Below are positions 1 through 9,764 of a stretch of DNA of 24,000 nt, piece after piece; within the stretch, counting starts at the first letter, position 1; each line of letters opens with the position of its first letter. The notes under the pieces were generated by a model that was given only the letters and a program-made list of their open reading frames with translations, was not told where the DNA came from and did not search any database. The stretch lies in the NCBI GenBank assembly GCA_009746045.1, contig RPFO01000084.1:463348-487347 (forward strand). Direction: 5' to 3'. Made by a program: the position numbers and the translations under genes. Source of the stretch: Mesostigma viride. Taxonomy: Eukaryota; Streptophyta; Mesostigmatophyceae; Mesostigmatales; Mesostigmataceae.

Positions 1-164
1 ATGCAGATGCGACAGGAGAGGATGAAGGCGGACGAGGCCGAGAGGAAGATGGAGGAGGATCGGCTGCGAGGAAGGAGGAGGAGGCTGCGAAGGCGGTTGA
101 GGGGGAGAAGGACGAGAACGTGAAGAAGGGGTGGGCTCCCGAAGGATGTTCAGTCGATTATCAG
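1..164 (+). pseudogene. Unknown gene, exon 1 (partial, window edge)
   Basis: The window opens inside a Lys/Glu/Arg-rich stretch typical of a charged coiled coil. The frame ending at the donor (GT at 165) reads back as KAVEGEKDENVKKGW and a Cys-Ser-Val-Asp-Tyr-Gln end. The first 60 bases read in another frame (MKADEAERKMEED), so one indel lies at about 60-90, in a GGA/GAG-rich purine run. The exon ends in phase 0. The true 5' end of the gene is outside the window. Confidence 0.5.
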
Positions 165-264
165 GTATGTTTATTTATGTGAGACGTACATTTCTCAGAT
201 GGCTTTTGAACGGCGTGTGTGTATCGTAGAAAGGGTGGGATTTTATGTCATACTTTGATCGTAA

Positions 265-284
265 GGGTCTATCTGCGGAGAGAC
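265..284. repeat. Intronic near-palindrome, copy 1
   Basis: GGGTCTATCTGCGGAGAGAC, in intron 1 (165-359). It has the GGGTCT left arm; the right arm is degenerate. Confidence 0.5.
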
Positions 285-359
285 GTTGACCTAGGAGTTA
301 AGGTTGTTGACGACGACGACGACGATGTGTGGCCTTTTTTTTACTCTTGTTGTCTGCAG

Positions 360-1409
360 CCCTCCACGGTGGCCATTCTGAAACAGTACCTGGCTCAGGC
401 TGAGTCTGAGTCAGGGGCGAGTCGTAAAGCCGAAAAGGGCTTGATCGGCTTGATCCGCTTTCTTTCGGCCGAGATAGCGTTTGCAGAGAAGTCCGGTGTC
501 GTCGTGGACCAACCGGAGTCGGCAGACATAATTTGGAAGAACGACCGCCTGGGCCGTCTTGCATTGTTCGAAGCCACACAGCGAGCCATTAATGGGAAGA
601 GGGTCGTTGGTGACGACATTTATGAGGTTTTGAAGATCGCCGACTCGTGCATCCTTAATCTGAAGGAGGATGTCGGACGTTACTTTCCCCGTCGTGCTTT
701 AATATGGTCGACGCTCTTTGATGAGGTTGAAAAGTTCGAGGTCCACACGGGCGTCACATTTTTCGAGGCTTCCTATATGGAAACCTTGAAAATCACTGCG
801 TTGCATCAGCTCTTTAAACTCATGACTGGAGATATGAAAGCGGATTCGAGGGCTTCACTGTCGGAAGATGAAGTGTTTGATATTGTCAGGAAAGGATTTG
901 TTGACATGTCCAACAGTGACTTTATCGTAATTGTGCCGGGAAGAATGAATCACGTAGGAGGATTGGAGGAGCGCGCACATGAAGTGATCGCGCATTTGGA
1001 CATGACAAGAGACCACTTACTGCAATCTTTTGTTAAGTGGCGGACCGACTTTCTTGTCAGCCCGGACGCCAGCCTTTCGCGGGAAGCGGTCGCTTTCTTT
1101 TTGGATTGGGCTGGACAGGTGATCCAAAGTTTCCGGCACCGGGAGGACTTCCATGTTATTCAGACATATAAGCCACACCGGGAAGTCGTCCAGGAATGGT
1201 TGGATCAAATCTCGTTGGTTGATTGTCTCCAGAGTATCCGAACCAAGTTAGACACGGAGTGGTCTGATTTAGAGGCGGGAGGCCATTGGCAGTCCCTCGA
1301 GTTGTTCTTCGAGGCGGAATTGAGGCGTAATCTGGAAAAGGAGAGAGCCCATCAAGTGCCGATATGGCCTTTGGGGAAGATTTTGAGGAGGTGGAAGTTC
1401 TACGTTTCG
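360..1409 (+). CDS. Unknown gene, exon 2 (350-codon globular block)
   Basis: This is a 1050-bp open exon between a CAG acceptor (ending 359) and a GT donor at 1410, phase 0 at both ends. It encodes an evenly mixed, mostly helical-looking block (for example KQYLAQAESES near the start, and GLIGLIRFLSAEIAF, ALHQLFKLM and VVQEWLDQISLVDCLQSI further in) with no stop. I see no catalytic motif, zinc-binding pattern or membrane segment. The intact frame contrasts with the later exons, so this part is either under constraint or young. The upstream ATG at 219 lies in the intron and is not needed as a start, because exon 1 joins in frame. Family unknown. Confidence 0.6.
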
Positions 1410-1516
1410 GTACGTTAACTTGCCGATATCGTTTATCGATTTGGTTTGTTTCCATTCCCTGAATAGGGCTCTATATGCTGACCAACCTTCATGGTTTGTC
1501 CTGTCATATCATGCAG

Positions 1517-1579
1517 GGGGGCTCCATGCCAGGGGACGTATCGGAGGATGTAACGAATTTGGAAGACTTGGTTGATAAG
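1517..1579 (+). CDS. Unknown gene, exon 3 (21 codons)
   Basis: A 63-bp exon lies between the acceptor ATGCAG (ending 1516) and the donor GTGGGT at 1580. It is phase 0 at both ends and encodes a short acidic linker (GGSMPGDVSEDVTNLEDLVDK-like composition). It has exactly the same length as exon 4. The calls rest on GT-AG consensus and on the reading frame continuing from exon 2. Confidence 0.5.
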
Positions 1580-1620
1580 GTGGGTGCTTGTCCGTCGAGT
1601 TTCCACGAGCATCTTACATG

Positions 1621-1642
1621 GGGTCTAGCTGCAGGTAGACCC
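1621..1642. repeat. Intronic near-palindrome, copy 2
   Basis: GGGTCTAGCTGC followed by AGGTAGACCC, in the intron 1580-1715. The arms pair almost perfectly. Confidence 0.7.
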
Positions 1643-1715
1643 TCACCCTTTTATTGAGACTGACATCTTCGGCTAATTTCAACGGTGCCCCCACCAATCT
1701 GTTGTCTTTTTTCAG

Positions 1716-1778
1716 GGGGCGGCTGCGGCGATGGCTGTTGACAGTGCTGGTCTTTGGTCTGGACTCGAGATGGAAATG
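1716..1778 (+). CDS. Unknown gene, exon 4 (21 codons)
   Basis: A second 63-bp phase 0 exon, between a TTTTTTCAG acceptor and a GTAAGC donor at 1779. It begins with an Ala-rich stretch and encodes AVDSAGLWSGLEMEM. No domain is recognisable. The matching length and phase of exons 3 and 4 may reflect symmetric exon structure. Confidence 0.5.
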
Positions 1779-1902
1779 GTAAGCATTGAACGATATCCGG
1801 ATGTCTGCATTTCGCCTGAAGTTTTAGTGAGCGCATTATGCGAAATATACAAATGTCGACTAATTTTGATTTCCAATGAGCTGTCGTATTCGGTGTTGAC
1901 AG

Positions 1903-2031
1903 GTGGGGGGTTTGGCATCAGCAGGCGCTGGCGGAGAGGAAGAAAACGCTGGAGGAGATGAGGATGGGGGGGACGAAAACGCTGGAGGAGATGAGGATGG
2001 GGGAGACGCTGAGGGAGAAGTGGCTGCGCAG
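1903..2031 (+). CDS. Unknown gene, exon 5 (acidic Gly/Asp/Glu repeat)
   Basis: A 129-bp phase 0 exon between an acceptor ending at 1902 and a GTACGT donor at 2032. It encodes a low-complexity acidic segment in which ENAGGDEDGGD occurs twice in tandem, from an approximately 33-bp DNA duplication. It is likely disordered. An alternative is that the acceptor lies slightly elsewhere in the same frame. Confidence 0.5.
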
Positions 2032-2075
2032 GTACGTTCATCCGCCGCGAGTTCGGGTGATTTTTTTCGTGCTGA

Positions 2076-2096
2076 GGGGTATCTCCGCAGAGAGAC
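2076..2096. repeat. Intronic near-palindrome, copy 3
   Basis: GGGGTATCTCCGCAGAGAGAC, written here as GGGGTATCTCC plus GCAGAGAGAC, in the intron 2032-2157. Closest to copy 1. Confidence 0.45.
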
Positions 2097-2157
2097 GATG
2101 GTGCAACAATCGAACTGAGGTCAAGTCCCTTCTGGTTGGTTTTTTTTTGTCATGCAG

Positions 2158-2348
2158 GCGGGGGCTGTCGCTGGGGGTACTGCGGGGGGGAAGGCGGCGA
2201 AGCCCGAATTGACTGAGTATGAAAGGGAAAAGCTGGATTCCCGCAAGAAGATTGCGAAGGATCATATTATTGCTGTTGGCAAGATCATGCTTGAGTCTCC
2301 GCCCGATGGCGTCGATAAGGAGGGACCTGCGGGGGCCGAGTTTCGCAA
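2158..2348 (+). CDS. Unknown gene, exon 6 (5' half, before the insertion)
   Basis: The exon starts after a TCATGCAG acceptor (ending 2157), phase 0. After an Ala/Gly-rich lead it encodes ELTEYEREKLDSRKKIAKD and continues to Glu-Phe-Arg plus two bases of the next codon. The reading is cut at 2348 by the mobile-element array. The host frame resumes at 9822 with the third base of that codon (AA + G = Lys). Confidence 0.6.
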
Positions 2349-3922
2349 TTGCTGAGCTTCGCTCATTTTATATATGACGCGTGGACGGGCTCAAAGGGGA
2401 CCGACCTGCCGTAGGTAGCGTAAGACTAGCGCTTGTCACGAGGGTACTGCACCGGCCGGCCCTTTTTGTGCCTAGGCTGAGTGTGGTTCCGGAGTGCAGG
2501 CCTAGGTAGCTTCTAACGTACGTCACTAGACCTTGTTACCTGCGCCAGCCGCCATGCAGGCGTGGCGCAACTGTGATTGGCAGTCAGTACACCTTGTACC
2601 TGCGCCAGCCGGCAGGCCTGCGTGGCGCAATGTGAATGATAGTCAGTACTTAGAGTGGTGTAGGGGACGTAGGGAGGCCTCTTTTCAGCTTCGCAACTTG
2701 ATCCCAGCATTTGCTGGCAAGGTCGGCTGGCCGCTATGGCGGCTGCGCTGAATGTAAGACGATGCTATCGGCCTCTCCGGGCGTGGAGAGGCCTGGAATA
2801 AAATTCTTTATGTTCGCCACCCACCGTTACAGGCCACGGTAATGGTTGTTGGGTGGGGGGCTCTACGTTTTGAGTAAAATCCAGTGTGATTTCCGGCGCT
2901 GGGCCCACTGACGATTCCCCTCTACCCCTGGGTGCGGCAAGCGGCTTCCTGACACTGGGGAAGCTGCGATTTTAGTCGGACAACGTCAGGGAAGGAGCCA
3001 TACAGGCCAGGGCCAGCGGCTACGGTGGAAAGAATCACAGGTGGAGGCGAATCTGCCTTAAACGTGGAGATGGCTAGCGCGGGGTGCCAGGGTAGCCCAT
3101 AACTGCCAGGAGCCTGACAGCGGACCCGATCTTTCGGCCTGTGGCCAGACGGGAGTTTCGGGGAGGATGCGGGGCTGGAGCGAATCTTGGTGGGAGGAGC
3201 GCGCTCTTCATCATTGCCCAGTTTTTCAGCAAAGAATGTTCGCCTGGCGGGGCTGAAATTCTTGCTGTTTTATCGCCTTGTTTTTATCCTGTATGATGCA
3301 TTATAGGAAAAGCGATAAAGAGTTCGGTTCAGCCAGGGGGGCATATCTATGCCATAAAAAATTTCCTACAACAACACAAGCCCTGGTCAGGGCCTTGGCT
3401 AAGCAGTTTCCAAGCCAAGGCCTTGGTAGGGTAGAGGGCCTATCGCCACAAAGGTTTCAATGCCGGGAAATCCCAGCCTCGGGGGTGGGGCTGGTGATGG
3501 GTCCTGGGCTTGTGAGAGACGGTCCGGGGGCGTAAGGCCTAATGAGCAGCCGCTGGAAACCGCCCCCCTAACGGGGGGAACGACATGGGTGCCGCCCTGC
3601 GTCCGCCGGGAAACCGTAGCGGCCACACGGGGCGGCAGTACAGCCGTGGCAGCGTGCAGGAGGGGGGCCATGGGCGGAAAGAAAATCGGCACCAAGGTTG
3701 GCGACAGCCTTGGTGGCCAAGAAGGAGGTGTGGGGGCAAAACCTTGTGTTCGAGTATGCTGGGCCCCCAGCATGGTGCTACAATAACCAACTTGATAATG
3801 ATGTGCACTGAGTTTGAAGGTGTGGTATAGGCTGTCCGTATAAAGCCTAGCACACAAAAATGTAAAATAAATGTTTCTCTTGGTGGGAAGGAACTCCAAT
3901 GGACCAAAAACAAGAAATGTAT
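2349..3922 (+). mobile_element. Array unit 1 (1574 bp, noncoding)
   Basis: A full short unit with no ORF that looks like a protein. It is rich in hairpins: a pair of tandem 29-nt stem-loops (2541-2569, 2601-2629), a 9-bp stem at 2770-2793 followed by AATAAA at 2797, a 10-bp stem at 3391-3422, and an 8-bp stem with a two-base loop at 3756-3773. The tail has another AATAAA inside the sequence TGTAAAATAAATG. It looks like a non-autonomous derivative that keeps the terminal sequences of unit 3. Confidence 0.75.
2530..2649 (+). repeat. Tandem about 60-bp repeat with paired stem-loops in the element head
   Basis: Two imperfect copies (2530-2590 and 2591-2649) each begin ACCTTGT and end CAGTCAGTAC or AGTCAGTAC. 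Each contains a 29-nt stem-loop closed by TGCGCCA/TGGCGCA. Equivalent copies lie 1574 bp downstream in unit 2, and in unit 3 from about 5677. The first loop in unit 3 is 4 bp shorter and its stem is changed (TGGCACA). These could be recombinase-binding or RNA-structure elements. Confidence 0.6.
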
Positions 3923-5495
3923 TTGCTGAGCTTCGCTCATTTTATATTTGACGCGTGGACGGGCTCAAAGGGGACCGACCTGCCGTAGGTAGCGTAAGAC
4001 TAGCGCTTGTCACGAGGGTACTGCACCGGCCGGCCCTTTTTGTGCCTAGGCTGAGTGTGGTTCCGGAGTGCAGGCCTAGGTAGCTTCTAACGTACGTCAC
4101 TAGACCTTGTTACCTGCGCCAGCCGCCATGCAGGCGTGGCGCAACTGTGATTGGCAGTCAGTACACCTTGTACCTGCGCCAGCCGGCAGGCCTGCGTGGC
4201 GCAATGTGAATGATAGTCAGTACTTAGAGTGGTGTAGGGGACGTAGGGAGGCCTCTTTTCAGCTTCGCAACTTGATCCCAGCATTTGCTGGCAAGGTCGG
4301 CTGGCCGCTATGGCGGCTGCGCTGAATGTAAGACGATGCTATCGGCCTCTCCGGGCGTGGAGAGGCCTGGAATAAAATTCTTTATGTTCGCCACCCACCG
4401 TTACAGGCCACGGTAATGGTTGTTGGGTGGGGGGCTCTACGTTTTGAGTAAAATCCAGTGTGATTTCCGGCGCTGGGCCCACTGACGATTCCCCTCTACC
4501 CCTGGGTGCGGCAAGCGGCTTCCTGACACTGGGGAAGCTGCGATTTTAGTCGGACAACGTCAGGGAAGGAGCCATACAGGCCAGGGCCAGCGGCTACGGT
4601 GGAAAGAATCACAGGTGGAGGCGAATCTGCCTTAAACGTGGAGATGGCTAGCGCGGGGTGCCAGGGTAGCCCATAACTGCCAGGAGCCTGACAGCGGACC
4701 CGATCTTTCGGCCTGTGGCCAGACGGGAGTTTCGGGGAGGATGCGGGGCTGGAGCGAATCTTGGTGGGAGGAGCGCGCTCTTCATCATTGCCCAGTTTTT
4801 CAGCAAAGAATGTTCGCCTGGCGGGGCTGAAATTCTTGCTGTTTTATCGCCTTGTTTTTATCCTGTATGATGCATTATAGGAAAAGCGATAAAGAGTTCG
4901 GTTCAGCCAGGGGGGCATATCTATGCCATAAAAAATTTCCTACAACAACACAAGCCCTGGTCAGGGCCTTGGCTAAGCAGTTTCCAAGCCAAGGCCTTGG
5001 TAGGGTAGAGGGCCTATCGCCACAAAGGTTTCAATGCCGGGAAATCCCAGCCTCGGGGGTGGGGCTGGTGATGGGTCCTGGGCTTGTGAGAGACGGTCCG
5101 GGGGCGTAAGGCCTAATGAGCAGCCGCTGGAAACCGCCCCCCTAACGGGGGAACGACATGGGTGCCGCCCTGCGTCCGCCGGGAAACCGTAGCGGCCACA
5201 CGGGGGCGGCAGTACAGCCGTGGCAGCGTGCAGGAGGGGGCCATGGGCGGAAAGAAAATCGGCACCAAGGTTGGCGACAGCCTTGGTGGCCAAGAAGGAG
5301 GTGTGGGGGCAAAACCTTGTGTTCGAGTATGCTGGGCCCCCAGCATGGTGCTACAATAACCAACTTGATAATGATGTGCACTGAGTTTGAAGGTGTGGTA
5401 TAGGCTGTCCGTATAAAGCCTAGCACACAAAAATGTAAAATAAATGTTTCTCTTGGTGGGAAGGAACTCCAATGGACCAAAAACAAGAAATGTAT
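3923..5495 (+). mobile_element. Array unit 2 (1573 bp, near-identical to unit 1)
   Basis: It matches unit 1 along its full length. By eye the only differences are one substitution near the left end (TATATTTGAC versus TATATATGAC) and single-G length changes in three G runs near 3574, 3630 and 3660 of unit 1. That near identity implies very recent amplification or gene conversion; the G-run differences could also be sequencing noise. Confidence 0.75.
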
Positions 5496-5996
5496 TTGCT
5501 GAGCTTCGCTCATTTTATATATGACGCGTGGACGGGCTCAAAGGGGACCGACCTGCCGTAGGTAGCGTAAGACTAGCGCTTGTCACGAGGGTACTGCACC
5601 GGCCGGCCCTTTTTGTGCCTAGGCTGAGTGTGGTTCCGGAGTGCAGGCCTAGGTAGCTTCTAACGTACGTCACTAGACCTTGTTACCTGCGCCAGCCGCC
5701 AGGCGTGGCACAACTGTGATTGGCAGTCAGTACACCTTGTACCTGCGCCAGCCGGCAGGCCTGCGTGGCGCAATGTGAATGATAGTCAGTACTTAGAGTG
5801 GTGTAGGGGACGTAGGGAGGCCTCTTTTCAGCTCCCACCCACCCACCCACGCTGCTAAGAGGGGCAACACCTTGTGTTCGAGTATGCTGGGCCCCCAGCA
5901 TGGTGCTACAATAACCAACTTGATAATGATGTGCACTGAGTTTGAAGGTGTGGTATAGGCTGTCCGTATAAAGCCTAGCACACAAAAATGTAAAAT

Positions 5997-6514
5997 CGTG
6001 GTTCTCTGAACATAGTTTCTTTATAGTGAGATGGAAGGGTAGCCGCTATAGCTAGGTTATTGGGTTCACGTGACATACCTTTTGAGGCCGGTGCGGCCTG
6101 ATCCGGATCAATCGTGGCCAAAGCTTTGGCCAGTTTTTCTTGGCCAGGTGGCAGGAGCTACGTTGAGATATAAACCTGCCACTGTCTAGGTTTCTTGGCT
6201 CATGGCGTAGTGATTAACTAGATCTAGATTCTTTCTCTCACGCAATATGTGACCTAATAGCCCCGGCAGCCTTACGTAAGCTGCCGGCAATTAGAACGCC
6301 ACATTGCGTCATTTGTTCAGACGCAACATTTGCGTGGCGAAAAAATGCCGTCCGGGCCAAGGCCGCATGACACGCAAAAAAGGACAAAAACAAACCCACC
6401 TAGCTAAGGTCGGCCTCTTTTCTTTTCACGAGGGCGGCGACAGCAAGCCAGGGGAAACGAACCTCTGGTTTGACGAACCTGTACTGTCGGAGCCATTTTT
6501 GGCCCTGAGCAGCA
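5997..6514 (+). other. 5' leader of the coding cassette, palindrome-rich, no gene
   Basis: A noncoding 518-bp stretch before the gag-like ORF. It holds several perfect or near-perfect palindromes: TGATCCGGATCA (6099-6110), an 18-bp perfect palindrome TGGCCAAAGCTTTGGCCA (6115-6132), CTAGATCTAG near 6220, and a 25-bp near-palindrome with arms CCGGCAGC/GCTGCCGG around TTACGTAA (6263-6287). TTGCGTC/GACGCAA arms follow at about 6304. It probably contains the promoter and leader of the cassette. An open frame starting at 6304 shows no protein-like features. Confidence 0.45.
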
Positions 6515-7569
6515 ATGCCGAAGGGGCGCAAAGCTACAGGAGGGCAGGCAGCGCGCGGGGAGGACGGGACGCCCACACCGCGGGCTGCTGCCGCCAGTCA
6601 CGCGCCAGTCGCCTTCAGCGCCAAAAAGAAGCAGCTCGCCACTCTGCTCGCCAAGTGCATCAGCCCCGCAGAGGCGGTGGGGGCAGTCGAGCAGGTCTTC
6701 GGTGCCGAGGACTGGGTGACGGACGCCAGCTCGTGGAGCTCGAGCCAGCTGAAGTCTGTCGTGCAGTTGCTGGCCGATCACGTTGATGTTGGCGACGTGT
6801 TGGACGCACGTGACCCAAACGGAACGTTGGTGGCAAAACTGCTGGCCGTGGCAGATCTCGCGGCGGACGAGGAGGAGGATCAGGCGCTGCCACCAACGAC
6901 ACCTGCGCAGCGAAAAATGGCCAAGCCGAAAGGCGCGGCCAAGGTTTCGGCAGGTGGGGGGGCTGTCGGAAAGGAAATGAGGGCGAGGTTGGCGACATTC
7001 GTTGGGGCACCTCCGGAAACCGAAAATCAGGACGACGAGGAGGACGAGGAGGGGGAGGTCGCAGCCGAGAAATTCATGCAAGGTTTGAAGGCAGCGCTGG
7101 GAGGAATGGAGGGGGCGGGAAGCCACTTCAAGGCCTCGAAAGGGGTGGCGCTGCCAAGCCGAGCCAAGAGCGTGAAATATCGGGTTTCGGAGCGGGTGCT
7201 GCCGGGGGTGTTGGAGGACGCCAGCGACAATGGGATGGGAATCCGGTCGTGGGTCATGACGGTAAAGCCTGGAAATTGGCGGAACATGGAGAACAGGAAA
7301 ATTGTCATGAACATTGCATTGGCCATGGACACCCTTCTCAAGGAGCTGGGCTCAGCAGCCGGGGAGCTTGTGGGCATGGAGTACCTAATGAGGGTGGTGG
7401 CGGCCTTGCTGCAGGTGGAGGGGCAAGGAGGGGGGGGTGGAAGGTGGCCAGCCACCTCCTGCCATTGGGGGAGGAGGCTGCACTGTCAGCCACCCCGGCT
7501 GTCAAGGCAGCTCTCCAAACTGCCATCCTCTTGGACAAGCTCAGCAAGGCTCAACAAGTAGGGAAATAG
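6515..7569 (+). pseudogene. Gag-like ORF1 of the retroelement, frameshifted at a G run
   Basis: It starts at an ATG (6515) with a basic N-terminus (MPKGRKATGG), then helical blocks, an acidic patch (DDEEDEEGE, around residue 170) and a conserved-looking C-terminal half. No CCHC zinc knuckle is visible. It lies directly upstream of the RT ORF, the usual place for a gag protein. In frame 2 the reading turns improbable after LLQVEGQGGGG. In frame 1 a plausible C-terminus (ALSATPAVKAALQTAILLDK) continues to a TAG at 7567. The switch falls on a run of eight G (7430-7437). A one-base slip, mutational or sequencing, or programmed frameshifting would explain it. The gag assignment rests on position and composition, not on a recognised domain. 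Confidence 0.55.
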
Positions 7570-9764
7570 AATCCCAGCGGGACCGCTCCCTTTTCCCGCT
7601 GCCATACCCACTTAGGCCAGCGTACACCGCGTGGGGCAGGGTGAGATCGGCACGCCGGCGACAGCGTGCCACGCGCCGCCACCGCGAGTACACACTGCAA
7701 TGCAAGGTAGTGCGTTGGCTTAATTGGCTGTGGGGAGGGGGGCAAGACCCTCCTCCTAACCCTAGAGGGGCGTGCTCTAAGGGGAGGGAGGAGGCCCTTG
7801 CGAGGGTCAAGAGGCACTGCACCTGGCACAGTCGCCGCGTAGGGGGCGTTGCGACAGGCCAGGAGCAAGAAGGTGCTGATGCAATATATGGGAAGCAGAA
7901 TAAGTATGAACAACTGCGCGCGGACGCGGTGAGTCTACCAAAGGCGGAGGTGGCGGGGAAGGCACGGCTGCTCGACCTGTTGGCTATGCGGCCGAGCTGG
8001 CGGGAGATATATGCCAGCGAAGAGAACTGCATCAAGCCAGCGGTCGTGGCGAGCGCAAAGTATTGGAATGTGCCCAAGCCCAGCCGGGGATGCTCCATGG
8101 CTGAATGGGGCAAGCTCATGAGCCGGGCAGCGGGCGTGGGCATGGTGGCGTTCCGGGAGAGGCGGCCCAAGTGGGTGGATGGCTGCTTTGGAGTGGCCAA
8201 GGGGGTGGGTGAGCTTCGGTTCATCGTCAACAGGAAGCTGGGCAACCTGCTGTGGGTGGACCCCCCCAAGATCCTGCTACCCCACCTGGGCATCCTCGTG
8301 GAGGTCTACATCAAAGGCTGGTGCTACTGCGCCAAGAGCGACCTCGTGTCATACTACTATTCCATCGAGGTGCCCGAGTGGTGGTGGGACTACCAAGGGC
8401 TTCCTAGTGTGTGGTCGACTAGCGTAGGTCTGGCAGGGCCCAGGCGGAAGGTGTGGCCCGTGCTCAAGGTGCTGGCCATGGGACATTCCCATGCGGTGGC
8501 GCTGGGGGAGGCCATCCATGAGATGGTGCTCTACATGACCGGTGCCCTGGATCCGAGGCGCCAGGTCAACTACCTCTCAAGCGCAGGTGAGCTCACCTTG
8601 GTGCGCGACGAGTGTGGCCAGCCACTGCGCTTGGCCATCGAGTACAAGGAGGAGCGCGCCGGGGAGCTTCAGATTGACCTGGAAAACCCCCCTGCCCCCA
8701 TGCTGTCCATCACCATTGATGACTTGGTGGCCAGCAACGGGCGGACCTGCGAGGCGGTGAACCAGCTCATCACGCGCGCTATTGAGGAAGGCTACCTCCC
8801 TAACAACCTTGTGCCGTCTAAGGAGAAGACTAAGATGGCGAGCCTGGAAGGGGACGAGCTAGAAGCCCTAGGGGTGGTGCACCGACGGAACGGCGTGCTG
8901 GAACCAACGGTCAAGCAGCTCAACCTTGTGATCGCCCACACGCAGGCTATACTCACTCGAGGCCGAGCTACGGCCGAGGGGCTGGCTGCCGTCTTGGGGC
9001 GGTGGTTGTGGCTGCAGATGTTAAGCCGCAGCTGCTTGTCCATTTGGCAGCAATGTTTCAAATTCATCAGCCTGCAAGGGTGGGGGCAGCGATCCTGGGT
9101 GCTGTGGGCCGGGGTGCGGGAGGAGTTAGAGTGTGCCCTGGCCTTGGCTCCCATGCTAAGGGTTGACCGAAGCGCACCTTTGGCCCGTGAGGTGGTTGCA
9201 TCTGACGCGTCCACCTACGGGCAAGGTGTCGTGTACGCAACCATGGAGCCGGGCGATGTGACGGAGCTGGCGAGGGCACGAGAGGTGCGGGGGTACCCGA
9301 CTTTGCTCATACCAAGTGAGGTGGCCTACGCTGGCCCTAGGCCACTGAGCGCGCGGGCGCAACAAGCAATCACTAGCCAGCAATGGCGGGTTGGGGTCCG
9401 GAGTCGTTGGCGGGATCCGGGGATGCACATCAACGAGAAGGAGGTGCGGGCTGCAGTGAAGGGCGTGGAGAGGAGTGCGCGCAGCTTGGCAAACCGAGGC
9501 AAGCGGGTGGTGAGGTTGGTGGACTCCACCGCGGCGTTGGGCTGCTTGGCTAAGGGGCGGTCCTCATCCCACAAGCTCAACAAGCAGTGCCGCCGCTTGT
9601 GCGCGCTGACCCTCGCCACGGGGAGTCGTTCCCAGTGGGTGTGGACGCCGAGTGCACTTCAACCAGCCGATGGCGTTTCTCGCGGCCAATCCATGGCGAC
9701 TTTCTTGGCAGGCTGGGTGCGCGACCTGACCGCGGAAGGCATCCATCCTAACCCTAAAATGTAA
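7437..9764 (+). CDS. Reverse transcriptase-RNase H polyprotein, DIRS-like
   Basis: A long open frame; the real start is uncertain, since the first about 150 codons look like spacer and the convincing protein begins near 7900. RT landmarks: FIVNRKLGN (about residue 263), a motif A block with KSDLVSYYY (Asp about 302), and SITIDDL with the catalytic pair at about 428-429. The usual Tyr before the x-D-D is Thr here. RNase H landmarks: SDAS (Asp about 590), INEKE (Glu about 669), VDST (Asp about 696) and the terminal PADGVSR (about 745). That RNase H layout, with no protease or integrase, matches DIRS/Ngaro-type elements as I know them. No tyrosine recombinase follows: the frame ends at TAA (9762-9764) inside the shared 3' tail, abutting AATAAA at 9765. 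The frame is intact, so the copy may be young. Confidence 0.75.
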   Translation: MEGGQPPPAIGGGGCTVSHPGCQGSSPNCHPLGQAQQGSTSREIESQRDRSLFPLPYPLRPAYTAWGRVRSARRRQRATRRHREYTLQCKVVRWLNWLWGGGQDPPPNPRGACSKGREEALARVKRHCTWHSRRVGGVATGQEQEGADAIYGKQNKYEQLRADAVSLPKAEVAGKARLLDLLAMRPSWREIYASEENCIKPAVVASAKYWNVPKPSRGCSMAEWGKLMSRAAGVGMVAFRERRPKWVDGCFGVAKGVGELRFIVNRKLGNLLWVDPPKILLPHLGILVEVYIKGWCYCAKSDLVSYYYSIEVPEWWWDYQGLPSVWSTSVGLAGPRRKVWPVLKVLAMGHSHAVALGEAIHEMVLYMTGALDPRRQVNYLSSAGELTLVRDECGQPLRLAIEYKEERAGELQIDLENPPAPMLSITIDDLVASNGRTCEAVNQLITRAIEEGYLPNNLVPSKEKTKMASLEGDELEALGVVHRRNGVLEPTVKQLNLVIAHTQAILTRGRATAEGLAAVLGRWLWLQMLSRSCLSIWQQCFKFISLQGWGQRSWVLWAGVREELECALALAPMLRVDRSAPLAREVVASDASTYGQGVVYATMEPGDVTELARAREVRGYPTLLIPSEVAYAGPRPLSARAQQAITSQQWRVGVRSRWRDPGMHINEKEVRAAVKGVERSARSLANRGKRVVRLVDSTAALGCLAKGRSSSHKLNKQCRRLCALTLATGSRSQWVWTPSALQPADGVSRGQSMATFLAGWVRDLTAEGIHPNPKM

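Noticed and set aside
219-359. ATG at 219 as the start of a 399-residue protein
   Set aside because: The stretch to 359 reads as an intron with a GT donor at 165, pyrimidine-rich acceptor and low-complexity poly-Asp translation; exon 1 joins exon 2 in frame.
2908-2960. Possible hammerhead ribozyme core (CTGACGA) in the short unit
   Set aside because: The required GAAA after stem II is absent (the sequence reads GGGGAAGC), and no stem I/III pair with a cleavage site was found.
2513-5513. Open frames of 65-166 codons within units 1 and 2 on both strands
   Set aside because: Low-complexity, overlapping on both strands, altered by single-G differences between units; no protein features.
2349-5995. 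Reading units 1-2 as long terminal repeats of an LTR retrotransposon
   Set aside because: No matching full copy follows the RT ORF, only about 65 bp of tail; ends are not TG...CA, and no target duplication or integrase is visible.
6190-6260. tRNA-like start (TGGCGTAGTGATTAAC)
   Set aside because: No B box or cloverleaf follows within the expected distance.
9745-9762. Telomere-like CCTAACCCTAAA at the end of the RT ORF
   Set aside because: Only about one and a half repeats, inside coding sequence; chance is sufficient.
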